A stretch of DNA of 61,344 nt from NCBI RefSeq assembly GCF_050176255.1, contig NZ_JBFXIE010000016.1, one strand, 5' to 3'. Positions 8,338 to 15,947 of the stretch are shown here, piece by piece. The stretch's first letter is position 1. Each line of letters starts with the position of its first letter. The notes under the pieces were generated by a model. The model saw only the letters and a list, made by a program, of their open reading frames with translations, was not told the origin of the DNA and did not search any database. Source of the DNA: JBFXIE01 sp050176255 (GTDB taxonomy: Bacteria; Pseudomonadota; Gammaproteobacteria; Burkholderiales; Burkholderiaceae_C). The translations under genes and the position numbers were made by a program.

Positions 8338-9725
8338 GCCGCGCCCTCGCCGCCGCCCAGCGCGCGCCAAACCTCCAGCGCCTGCTCCAGCTCCTGCGCC
8401 AGCACGTCGGCGGTAGCCTGGGCCTCTTCGTGGGCTGCGGCCAGCTGCTCCAGCTGCGCGGCGGCCTGCTGCAGGGCCTCGTCACCCTGGCTGCCCAGGC
8501 CACCCATTTGCGGCTGGCGGCTGGCGCCCGCCAGCACGAACGGCGTGGCGAAGTCGCCCCCCGCCGGGTTGATCACCGGGCCGGGGCCTGGGCCGATCGG
8601 GTCGCGGCCCACTTCCTTGACGGTCTCGCGGATGGGGTCTTTGCCCACCTCTTTGATCGTGTCGCGGATCGGATCCTTGGCAATCTCCTTGACCGTGTCG
8701 CGAATCGGGTCCTTGCGCACTTCCTTGATGGTGTCGCGGATCGGATCCTTGCCCACCTCCTTGATCGTGTCGTTGACCGGATCCTTGCGTATTTCCTTGA
8801 TGGGGTCCTTGCGCACCTCTTTGAGGGTGTCGCGAATCGGATCCTTGGCGATTTCCTTGATCGTCGGACGCACATTGGGGTACATGGCCAGCACCCCCGC
8901 GATGTCGCCAGCAGACAAGCCCGTGCGCTGCCCCATGGTGACGCCCGCCGGCAGCGGCACCCGCGGCACCAGCGTGGGCTGGCCGTTGGTCGAAAAGGCC
9001 GTTGCCGGGTAATGCATGATGGACGCAAAGTCGTACGCACCCAGGTCGTCACCGTCCTGAATGTGCTGGTTGAAGTTGTGCTGCATCGCCGGGTCGATGT
9101 TGGCCCAGTTGACCTGCACGAACTGGTCGCGGTCCTCGCGGCTTTGCTCGTGCCACAGGCCCACGGCGTGCCCGATCTCATGGATGGCGTTGCCCAAGGT
9201 GCAGCCCGGGCCCAGCGTGATCGCCTGCGAGCCGCCTCGGCGCCCGACGAACGACGAGCAGCCGTTGCCAGGCACAAAACGCACAAAGTCCGGAAACTGC
9301 GCCGCATTGGCCGGCGTGCGCGCCACAAAGCGGATGACGGTGTTGGCCTCCCAGTGCGCAATGGCGTCTGTGACGCGCGCCTGGTTGGGCAGGGCGGGGT
9401 CTATCTCGTAGGGCACGCGGCCGTTGGCCCAGCGAAACTGCACGCCATCGGGGCTGGTGATGCCGATCGAGAACAGCACCGGGTTGCCCGATTCGTCCGA
9501 CTGCATGTCGGCAATGCTGCCCAGAACGATGTCGCCCTCGAACATCGCCATGCCATCGACATCGGCATAGTGCAGCCACTTGCCCGTGGTGTTGTTCAGG
9601 CCGCGCAGCCCCACGAACGCCGTGCCCGCCAGGGCGCCCGAGCGGCATTCGCACTGGTCGTCGCCACCGCCCGCATCGCCAGACTTGCCGGCCGCGCCGC
9701 GCCCCGTGTCTTGATGTTTTGCCAT
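8334..9725 (-). CDS. Astacin-family (M12A) zinc metalloprotease with K/D/E/T-rich repeat tail
   Basis: A 463-residue protein. Residues about 90-285 form an astacin catalytic domain with zinc motif HEIGHAVGLWH (His182, His186, His192), Met-turn SIMHY near 237 and the astacin disulfide pair in NGCSSFVGR and GPGCTLGNAIHE. Residues about 289-378 are some eight tandem 12-residue units of the form [ILV]KE[IV]x[KR]DP[IV][RK][DE]T, followed by a GPGPGP hinge, a block FATPFVLAGA and an Ala/Gln/Glu-rich predicted coiled coil. No signal peptide is visible although the fold normally carries disulfides. I chose the ATG at 9725, 2 nt after the upstream peptide stop and preceded by GAAGGGGGG, over the TTG two codons earlier. 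The repeats carry the residue types crosslinked by ATP-grasp graspetide ligases. Confidence 0.82.
   Translation of the reverse strand: MAKHQDTGRGAAGKSGDAGGGDDQCECRSGALAGTAFVGLRGLNNTTGKWLHYADVDGMAMFEGDIVLGSIADMQSDESGNPVLFSIGITSPDGVQFRWANGRVPYEIDPALPNQARVTDAIAHWEANTVIRFVARTPANAAQFPDFVRFVPGNGCSSFVGRRGGSQAITLGPGCTLGNAIHEIGHAVGLWHEQSREDRDQFVQVNWANIDPAMQHNFNQHIQDGDDLGAYDFASIMHYPATAFSTNGQPTLVPRVPLPAGVTMGQRTGLSAGDIAGVLAMYPNVRPTIKEIAKDPIRDTLKEVRKDPIKEIRKDPVNDTIKEVGKDPIRDTIKEVRKDPIRDTVKEIAKDPIRDTIKEVGKDPIRETVKEVGRDPIGPGPGPVINPAGGDFATPFVLAGASRQPQMGGLGSQGDEALQQAAAQLEQLAAAHEEAQATADVLAQELEQALEVWRALGGGEGAA
8590..8864 (-). repeat. Tandem 36-bp coding repeats in the metalloprotease tail
   Basis: About eight imperfect units encode the core KDPIRDTIKEV. 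Two units are shortened (LKEVRKDPIKE and IRKDPVNDT). At DNA level the units share near-identical blocks such as GATCCTTGCCCACCTCCTTG read on the plus strand, so the array could expand or contract by recombination. Confidence 0.85.
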
Positions 9726-9727
9726 GA

Positions 9728-9853
9728 TCAATGCCCCCCTTCAGAGCCCGCAGCCACTTGCGTGGCAACCGGCATGTCGATGCGCGTATCGATGTCCGTA
9801 TCCATGCGCCACCGGGGTGGGCTGCCTGCAGTCGTCAGAGTCATGCGAATCAT
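9728..9853 (-). CDS. 41-residue peptide, candidate precursor of the ATP-grasp cassette
   Basis: This small ORF begins at an ATG placed 6 nt after a near-ideal Shine-Dalgarno AAGGAGG (9866-9860) and ends 2 nt before the metalloprotease start. The product opens MIRMTLTTAGSPPRWR, continues with an Asp/Thr-rich stretch MDTDIDTRIDMPV and ends TQVAAGSEGGH. The end resembles in spacing the TTxxxxEE cores of plesiocin-type graspetides (T, four to five residues, E, GG), though the match is degenerate. Lack of a signal peptide, small size, strong ribosome site and position ahead of an ATP-grasp ligase all fit a RiPP precursor; this is inference. A longer reading from an ATG at 9967 has no ribosome site. 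A translation-coupling leader peptide is the alternative. Confidence 0.6.
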   Translation of the reverse strand: MIRMTLTTAGSPPRWRMDTDIDTRIDMPVATQVAAGSEGGH

Positions 9854-9859
9854 GTCAAT

Positions 9860-9866
9860 CCTCCTT
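9860..9866 (-). promoter_or_regulatory. Strong Shine-Dalgarno for the 41-residue peptide
   Basis: AAGGAGG with 6-nt spacing to the ATG at 9853. It is the strongest ribosome site in the surrounding 5 kb and decides the start of the small ORF. Confidence 0.75.
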
Positions 9867-9869
9867 GAG

Positions 9870-9900
9870 GGGTGTATCCCCACGCACAAAGTGCACACCC
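9870..9900 (-). promoter_or_regulatory. Hairpin in the leader of the ATP-grasp cassette
   Basis: GGGTGT and ACACCC arms enclose a second small inverted repeat GCAC-AAA-GTGC. The hairpin ends 3 nt before the Shine-Dalgarno of the peptide gene, so folding could modulate access to it. No U-tract follows, so it is not a terminator. Confidence 0.4.
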
Positions 9901-10092
9901 ACACAGCGGCAACCGCCTGGATGCGCCCGGGTTTGCGCGGCAGCAGGCCGCGGCGATTCAGTGTCATGGACGCTTTGGGCAATCTCAAGCCAGGCGCGGT
10001 AACGCATATGCAACAAGCGTGTGTGGAACTGCCCGCTGGTGTTGCAAGTAGGTACCCAACTGCCCCGGCGCGCAGCAGCGCAGCACCCGGCA

Positions 10093-10122
10093 GTCATGGA
10101 TTCCCGCCTGCGCGGGAATGAC
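10093..10122. repeat. REP-like palindrome (ATTCCCGC...GCGGGAAT)
   Basis: Arms GTCAT and ATGAC flank a core palindrome ATTCCCGC-CTGC-GCGGGAAT. Palindromes of this type are scattered widely in beta- and gammaproteobacterial genomes. Confidence 0.75.
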
Positions 10123-10154
10123 GGCAGCGTTACCCAGTCGGGCATCGAGGAATG

Positions 10155-10180
10155 CCTGGATCCCCGCCTGCGCGCGAAGG
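10155..10180. repeat. Second, degenerate REP-like palindrome
   Basis: GGATCCCCGCCTGCGCGCG repeats the core of the element about 60 bp upstream with the right arm decayed. The pair lies just downstream of the holA stop. Confidence 0.55.
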
Positions 10181-10211
10181 GCAGGTCTGGATCAGTGCCT
10201 TGCCTGGCGGC

Positions 10212-10892
10212 TCAGCGCCCCGCCGGCAGTGCCAGCCGGCACAACTGCAGCGCCAGCCGCTGCAGCGCCTGCCAGCCGTCGGTGGGCCAGTCAGGCGCCT
10301 TCAGGCCTTTGACGATGCCGTCCACGGTGTGCGCAGACTGCAGCAGGCGGGCCAGGGCGGCGTCGCTGGCCTGGGGCAGCAGGCGCTCGAACTGGCGCTC
10401 TTTGTTACCCCAGATGCGGTTTTCGCGCAGGGCCAGGGGCAGGGGCTTGCCGGCGTTCATGGCGTCCTTGACGCGCTTCAAGGCACGGATGTCCTCGGCC
10501 AGCGCCCAGTGCACCAGCACTTCGGCCTCGCCCTCGGCCTGCAGGCCGTCGAGCATGCGCTGCACCCGCGCCACCTGGCCCGACAGCACCGCGTCGGACA
10601 GCTTGAACACGTCGTAGCGCGCCACGTTGAGCACGGCCGATTCGACCTGCTCCCAGGTAAGCTCCCCCGCGGGGTGCAGCAGCGCCAGCTTTTGGATCTC
10701 CTGGTGCGCGGCCAGCAGGTTGCCCTCCACGCGGTCGGCAAAGAACTGCAGCGTGCGCTGCCCCTCCTCGCCCGCCGCGACGCGCTGGCCCTGGGCAGCC
10801 AGGCGCTGGGCGATCCAGGCGGGCAACTGGGCGCGCTCGATCGGGTCGATCTGCACCGTGGCGCCGTGCGACTCCAGCGCGGCAAACCAGGC
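10212..10892 (-). CDS. holA: DNA polymerase III delta subunit, C-terminal part (5' end lost in assembly gap)
   Basis: 226 C-terminal residues are present, from AWFAALESHGATVQ to the stop. HolA is usually about 340 residues, so roughly 115 N-terminal residues are missing in the N run. The visible part shows AAA+ lid and collar-domain features: NLLAAHQEIQKLALL, WEQVESAVLNVARYDVFKLSDAVLSG and VHWALAEDIRALKRVKDA. Delta is the clamp-loader wrench that opens the beta ring. The gene follows lptE and leuS on the minus strand. An open frame running through the Ns into lptE is an assembly artefact. Confidence 0.9.
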   Translation of the reverse strand, partial: AWFAALESHGATVQIDPIERAQLPAWIAQRLAAQGQRVAAGEEGQRTLQFFADRVEGNLLAAHQEIQKLALLHPAGELTWEQVESAVLNVARYDVFKLSDAVLSGQVARVQRMLDGLQAEGEAEVLVHWALAEDIRALKRVKDAMNAGKPLPLALRENRIWGNKERQFERLLPQASDAALARLLQSAHTVDGIVKGLKAPDWPTDGWQALQRLALQLCRLALPAGR

Positions 10893-10992
10893 NNNNNNNN
10901 NNNNNNNNNNNNNNNNNNNNNNNNNNNNNNNNNNNNNNNNNNNNNNNNNNNNNNNNNNNNNNNNNNNNNNNNNNNNNNNNNNNNNNNNNNNN
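10893..10992. other. Assembly gap: exactly 100 N
   Basis: The run of 100 N is the conventional placeholder for a gap of unknown size. From the missing ends of LptE (about 50-60 residues) and HolA (about 115 residues) the true gap is probably near 500 bp. Confidence 0.97.
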
Positions 10993-11345
10993 GGGTCGCG
11001 CAGGCGAAAGCGCACGCGCAGGCGCAGCTGCAGCTCGCGCACCTGGCCAGAGGCGTTCAGGCCCACGACCACGCGCTCTTGCTGCTCGGACAGCAGCTCG
11101 AAAATAGCCTCGGCCTGGGGCATCTGGGCGGGCTCGGTCAGCAAGGTGAGCCCGGTGCCCGCGCCCTGCAGCGTGCGCCGCAGTTCACGCGCCAGCAGCG
11201 AGCCGGCAGGCGCCTGCACGTACAGCGAGCGAAAGCCGAACTGCGGCACGCCGCGCAGGCGAAAACCGCAGGCGGTCAGGGTGGCCAGCGGCGCCAGGGC
11301 CAGTGCGGTGAGCAGGGTGCGCTTGCGCATGACGGGTTGGTGCAT
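10993..11345 (-). CDS. lptE: LPS-assembly lipoprotein LptE, N-terminal part (3' end lost in assembly gap)
   Basis: 117 codons are present before the gap; the family is usually about 165-175 residues. The start MHQPVMRKRTLLTALALAPLATLTACGF is a lipoprotein signal peptide with lipobox LTAC, and the following CGFRLRGVPQFGFRSLYVQ is the typical mature LptE N-terminus. LptE plugs the LptD barrel and helps place LPS in the outer membrane. The ATG at 11345 lies 8 nt after the leuS stop, as in the conserved leuS-lptE-holA operon. Confidence 0.9.
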
Positions 11346-11353
11346 GGCGATCT

Positions 11354-14056
11354 TCAGACGACGACGTTGACCAGGCGGCCGGGCACGATGATGACCTTCT
11401 TGGGCGCCTTGCCTTCGGCGAATTTCTGAAAGTCTTCGCTGGCCAAGGCCGCGGCCTCGATGGCGGCCTTGTCAGCCGTGGCGGCCACGCGGATCGCGCC
11501 GCGCAGCTTGCCGTTGACCTGCAGCATCAGCTCCAGCTCGTCTTGCACCAGGGCGCCCGCGTCCACCTGCGGCCAGGCGGCGTCGAGCAGGTCGCCCAGG
11601 GCGCCGGCGTAACCCAGCTCGCTCCACAGCACGTGGGTGATGTGCGGCGTGGCCGGGTACAGCACGCGCAGCAAGATGCCGAAGCCCTCGATCAGCGCCA
11701 CCTGGGCGCCCGCGCTGTCGGTGGCCTTGAAGTCCTCCAGCGCGTTGATCATCTTCATGGCGCCGGACACCACGGTGTTGTATTGCATGCGCTGGTAGTC
11801 GTACTGCACCTGCTTGAGCACGGTGTGGATCTCCAGGCGCAGCGCCTTGGCCTCTTTGCCGAATTCCACGTCTTTCAGGCTTGCAGCGCCTGCTGCGCTT
11901 GCGCTGGCAGCTACTTTATCCATAGCAGCCAGCTTGGCGCCAAAGTTCCACACGCGGCGCAGGAAGCGATAGCTGCCCTCCACCGCCGCGTCGTTCCACT
12001 CCAGCGTCAGCTCGGGCGGCGCGGTAAACATGGTGTACAGGCGCGCGGTGTCGGCGCCGTATTTTTCGATGAGCTGCTGCGGGTCCACGCCGTTGTTCTT
12101 GGACTTGGACATGGTGCCCACGCCCTCATAGTCGATGGGCGTGCCCACGGGCAGCAGGCCGTCACCGCTCTCAGCGGGGTTCTTGAGCTTGGCACCGATG
12201 ATCTTGCCGGCCTCGTCGTGCACGTGCTCCACGTCGTGAGGCCAGAAATAGTCCTTGGCCCCCTTGGCCGTGCGGCGGCTGTAGATGTGGTTGAGCACCA
12301 TGCCTTGCGTGAGCAGCCTGGTGAAGGGCTCATCGACTTTCACCAACCCCAGGTCGCGCATCACCTTGGTCCAGAAGCGCGCGTACAGCAGGTGCAGGAT
12401 GGCGTGCTCAATGCCGCCGATGTACTGGTCCATCGGCATCCAGTAGTCGGCGCCGCCCGCCACCATCTGCTCGCCGTTCTTGGCATCGCAGTAGCGCATG
12501 AAGTACCAGGACGAATCGACAAAGGTGTCCATGGTGTCTGTCTCGCGGCGCGCGGGTTTGCCGCAGCAGGGGCAGTCCACCTTCAAAAATGCCTCGCACC
12601 TGGCCAGCGGGTTGCCGCTGCCATCGGGCACCAGGTCTTGCGGCAGCACCACGGGCAGGTCTTTTTCGGGCACGGGCACGGCGCCGCAGCTCTCGCAATG
12701 GATGATGGGAATGGGCGTGCCCCAGTAGCGCTGGCGGCTGATGCCCCAGTCGCGCAGGCGCCAGGTGGTCTTGAGCTCGCCCAGGCCCTTTTGCTGCAGC
12801 GCGTGGGCGACGGCGGCCACGGCGTCCTGATAGCCCAGACCGCTGAAGTTGTCGGAATTGATGGTGACGCCGCGCTCCTTGTCGCCGTACCAGTCCTGCC
12901 AGTGGTGGAAGTCGAAGGTTTCGCCGTCCACCAGCACCACTTGCTTGATGGGCAGCTGGTACTTGAGCGCGAAGGCAAAGTCGCGCTCGTCGTGCGCGGG
13001 CACGCCCATCACGGCGCCGTCGCCGTAGCTCATGAGCACGTAGTTGCCCACCCACACCTCGACCTGCTCGCCGGTGAGCGGGTGGGTGACGAACAGGCCC
13101 GTGGGCATGCCCTCTTTTTCCTTCAGGGCCAGCTCGGCCTCGGTGGTGCCGCCCTTTTTGCATTCTTCGATGAAGGCGGCCAGCGGGGCGTTGGTGGCGG
13201 CGGCGTGCTGCGCCAGCGGATGCTCGGGCGCCACGGCGCAGAAGGTCACGCCCATGATGGTGTCGGCGCGCGTGGTGAACACGTACAGCTTGCCGTCCTG
13301 GATCAGCTCGCCAGCGGCGTTGCGGATGTCGTGGGGGAACGCGAAGCGCACGCCAGCGCTCTTGCCAATCCAGTTCTCCTGCATCAGCCGCACCTTGTCG
13401 GGCCAGCCGTTCAAAGTGGCCTTGTCGTTGCCGATCTGCACATGGTCGAGCAGTTCTTGCGCGTAATCGGTGATCTTGAGGTAGTAGCCGGGAATCTCGC
13501 GCTTTTCCACCAGCGCGCCGGTGCGCCAGCCGCGGCCGTCGATCACCTGCTCGTTGGCCAGCACCGTCTGGTCCACCGGGTCCCAGTTGACCACCTGGGT
13601 CTTGCGATAGGCAATACCCTTTTCCAGCATCTTCAGAAACAGCCACTGGTTCCACTTGTAATAGTCGGGGTCGCAGGTGGCGACCTCACGGCTCCAGTCG
13701 ATGGCCAGCCCCATCGCCTGCATCTGCTTTTTCATGTAGGCGATGTTGTCGTAGGTCCACTGCGCAGGCGGCACGCCGTTTTTCAGCGCGGCGTTCTCGG
13801 CCGGTAGGCCGAAGGCGTCCCAGCCCATGGGCATGAGCACGTTGTAGCCCTGCATGCGCAGGCTGCGCGTGAGCATGTCGTTGATGGTGTAGTTGCGCAC
13901 ATGGCCCATGTGCAGCTTGCCGCTGGGGTAGGGCAGCATCGAGCAGGCGTAGAACTTCTTCTTGCTGACGTCTTCGGTCACGCGGTAGGCGTCGCGGGCC
14001 GTCCAGTGGGCGTGCGCGGCGCGCTCCACCTCGGTGTGGTTGTATTTGTCTTGCAT
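11354..14056 (-). CDS. leuS: Leucyl-tRNA synthetase
   Basis: A 900-residue class I aminoacyl-tRNA synthetase. The HIGH-type signature appears as YPSGKLHMGHVRNYTI near residue 42, the editing CP1 domain lies in the middle, WGTPIPIIHCESCGAVP and a CPCCGK zinc-like knuckle are present, and the KMSKS loop is TMSKSKNNGVDP near 640. It charges tRNA-Leu with leucine. The C-terminal region contains an alanine-rich stretch (KVAASASAAGAASLKD) that coincides with an R1 repeat copy. It heads the operon leuS-lptE-holA. Confidence 0.96.
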   Translation of the reverse strand: MQDKYNHTEVERAAHAHWTARDAYRVTEDVSKKKFYACSMLPYPSGKLHMGHVRNYTINDMLTRSLRMQGYNVLMPMGWDAFGLPAENAALKNGVPPAQWTYDNIAYMKKQMQAMGLAIDWSREVATCDPDYYKWNQWLFLKMLEKGIAYRKTQVVNWDPVDQTVLANEQVIDGRGWRTGALVEKREIPGYYLKITDYAQELLDHVQIGNDKATLNGWPDKVRLMQENWIGKSAGVRFAFPHDIRNAAGELIQDGKLYVFTTRADTIMGVTFCAVAPEHPLAQHAAATNAPLAAFIEECKKGGTTEAELALKEKEGMPTGLFVTHPLTGEQVEVWVGNYVLMSYGDGAVMGVPAHDERDFAFALKYQLPIKQVVLVDGETFDFHHWQDWYGDKERGVTINSDNFSGLGYQDAVAAVAHALQQKGLGELKTTWRLRDWGISRQRYWGTPIPIIHCESCGAVPVPEKDLPVVLPQDLVPDGSGNPLARCEAFLKVDCPCCGKPARRETDTMDTFVDSSWYFMRYCDAKNGEQMVAGGADYWMPMDQYIGGIEHAILHLLYARFWTKVMRDLGLVKVDEPFTRLLTQGMVLNHIYSRRTAKGAKDYFWPHDVEHVHDEAGKIIGAKLKNPAESGDGLLPVGTPIDYEGVGTMSKSKNNGVDPQQLIEKYGADTARLYTMFTAPPELTLEWNDAAVEGSYRFLRRVWNFGAKLAAMDKVAASASAAGAASLKDVEFGKEAKALRLEIHTVLKQVQYDYQRMQYNTVVSGAMKMINALEDFKATDSAGAQVALIEGFGILLRVLYPATPHITHVLWSELGYAGALGDLLDAAWPQVDAGALVQDELELMLQVNGKLRGAIRVAATADKAAIEAAALASEDFQKFAEGKAPKKVIIVPGRLVNVVV
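11886..11930 (+). repeat. R1 repeat copy inside leuS
   Basis: The right block GCGCTGGCAGCTACTTTAT and an ATAGC tail match the R1 family closely, with a left block GCTGCGCTT. The copy is read through antisense to its own orientation as MDKVAASASAAGAA, a low-complexity loop in LeuS. Confidence 0.6.
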
Positions 14057-14210
14057 GGGGCCTGGATAAAGAAAACTGCAGGGAACTGCGTGTCGGCGCA
14101 GTGGTCACAATGGACTCCGGTGTGCCCGAGATTCTAGGCCCGCAGCCACCCTGCCCCCGCCGCCCGCACGGGCCGGCACGTCTTTGTCATTCCAAGGAGT
14201 TTTACCCGTC

Positions 14211-15452
14211 GTGACCGACCTTCCGCTGCCCGATTCGCTCGCCCTGTGGATGCAGGCCTCCATCGGCCTGGCGGCGCTGCTGCTGCTGGCTTTTGCCGCG
14301 CAGGCCGTCACGAGATATGTGCTGCGTCATGCCATGCCGCGCCTGCGCAATCGCGTCGATTCGCGCCTGACGCGGGTGCTGTGGCACGACGAAGTGCTGC
14401 GCCGTGCGGCCCAGGTGGTGCCGCCGCTGATCGTCCATACCAGCATCCACGCCGTGCCCCACCTGCACCCGACGGCCGCCACGGTGATCGACAACGTGGC
14501 CGTGGCGCTGACGGTGCTGCAGGTGGTGCGCACACTCATCGCGCTGCTGGATGCCGCGCAGCAAGAGCACGGCAAGTCGCCCGGCGACTCGCACACGGCC
14601 ACGCGCTCCATCAAAAGTTACGTACAACTGGGCAAGCTGGTGCTGACGCTGGTGGGCGCCGTCATCATCGTGGCGACGCTGATCGACCGCTCGCCGCTGA
14701 TCCTGCTGTCGGGCCTGGGCGCCATGTCGGCGGTGCTGATGCTGGTGTTCAAGGACACCATCCTGTCGTTCACCGCGGGCCTGCAGCTGTCGTCCAACGA
14801 CATGCTGCGCGTGGGCGACTGGATCGAGATGCCCCAGGTGGGCGCCGACGGCGACGTGGTGGACATTGCCCTGCACACCGTGAAGGTGCAGAACTGGGAC
14901 AAGACCATCACCACCATCCCCACCTGGCGGCTGATGAGCGAGAGCTACCGCAACTGGCGCGGCATGAGCGAAGCCGGCGGGCGGCGTATCAAGCGCACCG
15001 TGCGCCTGGACGCGGCCAGCGTGCGCTTTCTGAGCGATGACGACATTGACCGCCTGTCGCGCATTGCCCTGCTGGCGCCCTACCTGGAGGAAAAGCGCCA
15101 GGCGGTGCATGCCGCCAACGCCGCCCTGGGCGAGCGCGCCTGCGCCCCCGCCAACCTGCGCCGTCTGACCAACATCGGCACCTTTCGCGCCTATGTACAG
15201 GCCTATCTGCGCGCCAATCCGTGCCTTCGCCAGGACATGACGCTGATGGTGCGCACGCTGGAGCCCACCGCCGAGGGCGTGCCGCTGGAGCTGTACTGCT
15301 TTACCGCCACCACCGCCTGGGTGCAGTACGAGGCGATTCAGGGCGACATCTTCGATCACCTGCTGGCGGTGCTGCCCGAGTTCGACCTGCGTCTGTACCA
15401 AAGCCCCACGGGCTACGACATCCGCGCCGGGTTGCGGCAGGGCGTGCAATAA
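14211..15452 (+). CDS. MscS-family mechanosensitive channel, YbdG-like
   Basis: 413 residues with several N-terminal transmembrane helices, a pore-lining helix region ILLSGLGAMSAVLMLVFKDTILSFTAGLQLSSNDMLRVGDWIEMP, and a cytoplasmic MscS beta domain (IALHTVKVQNWDKTITTIPTWRLMSESYRNWRGM). The last block is typical of the YbdG/mini-conductance branch, which releases solutes or signals under osmotic stress. The frame opens at a TTG (14184), but the GTG at 14211 follows AAGGAG by 11 nt and is preferred. It is transcribed alone, divergently from leuS and convergent with exbD. Confidence 0.85.
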   Translation: MTDLPLPDSLALWMQASIGLAALLLLAFAAQAVTRYVLRHAMPRLRNRVDSRLTRVLWHDEVLRRAAQVVPPLIVHTSIHAVPHLHPTAATVIDNVAVALTVLQVVRTLIALLDAAQQEHGKSPGDSHTATRSIKSYVQLGKLVLTLVGAVIIVATLIDRSPLILLSGLGAMSAVLMLVFKDTILSFTAGLQLSSNDMLRVGDWIEMPQVGADGDVVDIALHTVKVQNWDKTITTIPTWRLMSESYRNWRGMSEAGGRRIKRTVRLDAASVRFLSDDDIDRLSRIALLAPYLEEKRQAVHAANAALGERACAPANLRRLTNIGTFRAYVQAYLRANPCLRQDMTLMVRTLEPTAEGVPLELYCFTATTAWVQYEAIQGDIFDHLLAVLPEFDLRLYQSPTGYDIRAGLRQGVQ

Positions 15453-15512
15453 CCCCCAGCGTCGGCATCGCCCGGACGCGGGGCCGTAGCCACGCCAAGG
15501 ACCACAGGCCGG

Positions 15513-15947
15513 TCAGCGGCGGTCCAGCGGCGGCTGGGCGACAAATCCGATGCGCCGCAGCCCTGCCGCATGGGCCGCGCCCATCACCTGCACCACGCGG
15601 CCATAGGACACGGCGGTGTCGGCGCGCAGCTGCACTTCGGTATCAGGCGCCTGGGCGGCGACCTGGCGCAGGCGATCAGCCAGCGCGTCGTCCGCCACGG
15701 GCGCATCGTCCAGATAGGCCTGCCCGGCGGCATCCACCACCAGCGCCACGATGCGCGGCGCGGTGCCCGGCTGTGCGCCGTCGGCCTTCGGCAGATCCAG
15801 GTGGATGCTGCTGGCCAGCAGCGGCGCGGTGACGATGAAGATCACCACCAGCACCAGCATCACGTCCACCAGCGGCGTGACGTTGATCTCGCTCATGGGC
15901 TGCGGGCCGGGGGTGCGCTCAAGGCGGCCGAATGCCATGGCGCTCAC
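15513..15947 (-). CDS. exbD: ExbD/TolR-family biopolymer transport protein
   Basis: 144 residues: a short cytoplasmic N-terminus, one transmembrane helix with the conserved aspartate in INVTPLVDVMLVLVVIFIVTAP, and a periplasmic domain. With ExbB it converts the proton gradient into mechanical work for TonB-dependent outer-membrane transport, or for the Tol system. Its ATG at 15947 overlaps the exbB stop by 4 nt. No tonB or tolA is adjacent, so the partner is unknown. Proximity to fur is compatible with iron uptake. Confidence 0.88.
   Translation of the reverse strand: MSAMAFGRLERTPGPQPMSEINVTPLVDVMLVLVVIFIVTAPLLASSIHLDLPKADGAQPGTAPRIVALVVDAAGQAYLDDAPVADDALADRLRQVAAQAPDTEVQLRADTAVSYGRVVQVMGAAHAAGLRRIGFVAQPPLDRR

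Larger units (their letters stand above)
9854..10211. other. Intergenic region between the cassette and holA
   Basis: 358 bp with no convincing gene. It holds the leader hairpin and ribosome site of the cassette at its left end and two REP-like palindromes at its right end. A 96-codon minus-strand frame here is mainly read through the palindromes and is not supported. I see no clear -35/-10 pair for the cassette. Confidence 0.6.

Noticed and set aside
9728..9967. A longer, 79-codon reading of the small peptide from an ATG at 9967
   Set aside because: No ribosome site there, whereas AAGGAGG is correctly placed for the ATG at 9853.
9855..10145. A 96-codon minus-strand ORF upstream of the peptide gene
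   Set aside because: Its first part (FPRRRES) is the usual translation of a REP-like palindrome; no ribosome site.
10212..11345. A single 377-codon frame joining LptE and HolA
   Set aside because: It runs through 100 N; the two ends belong to different families and the genes are separate in all relatives I know.
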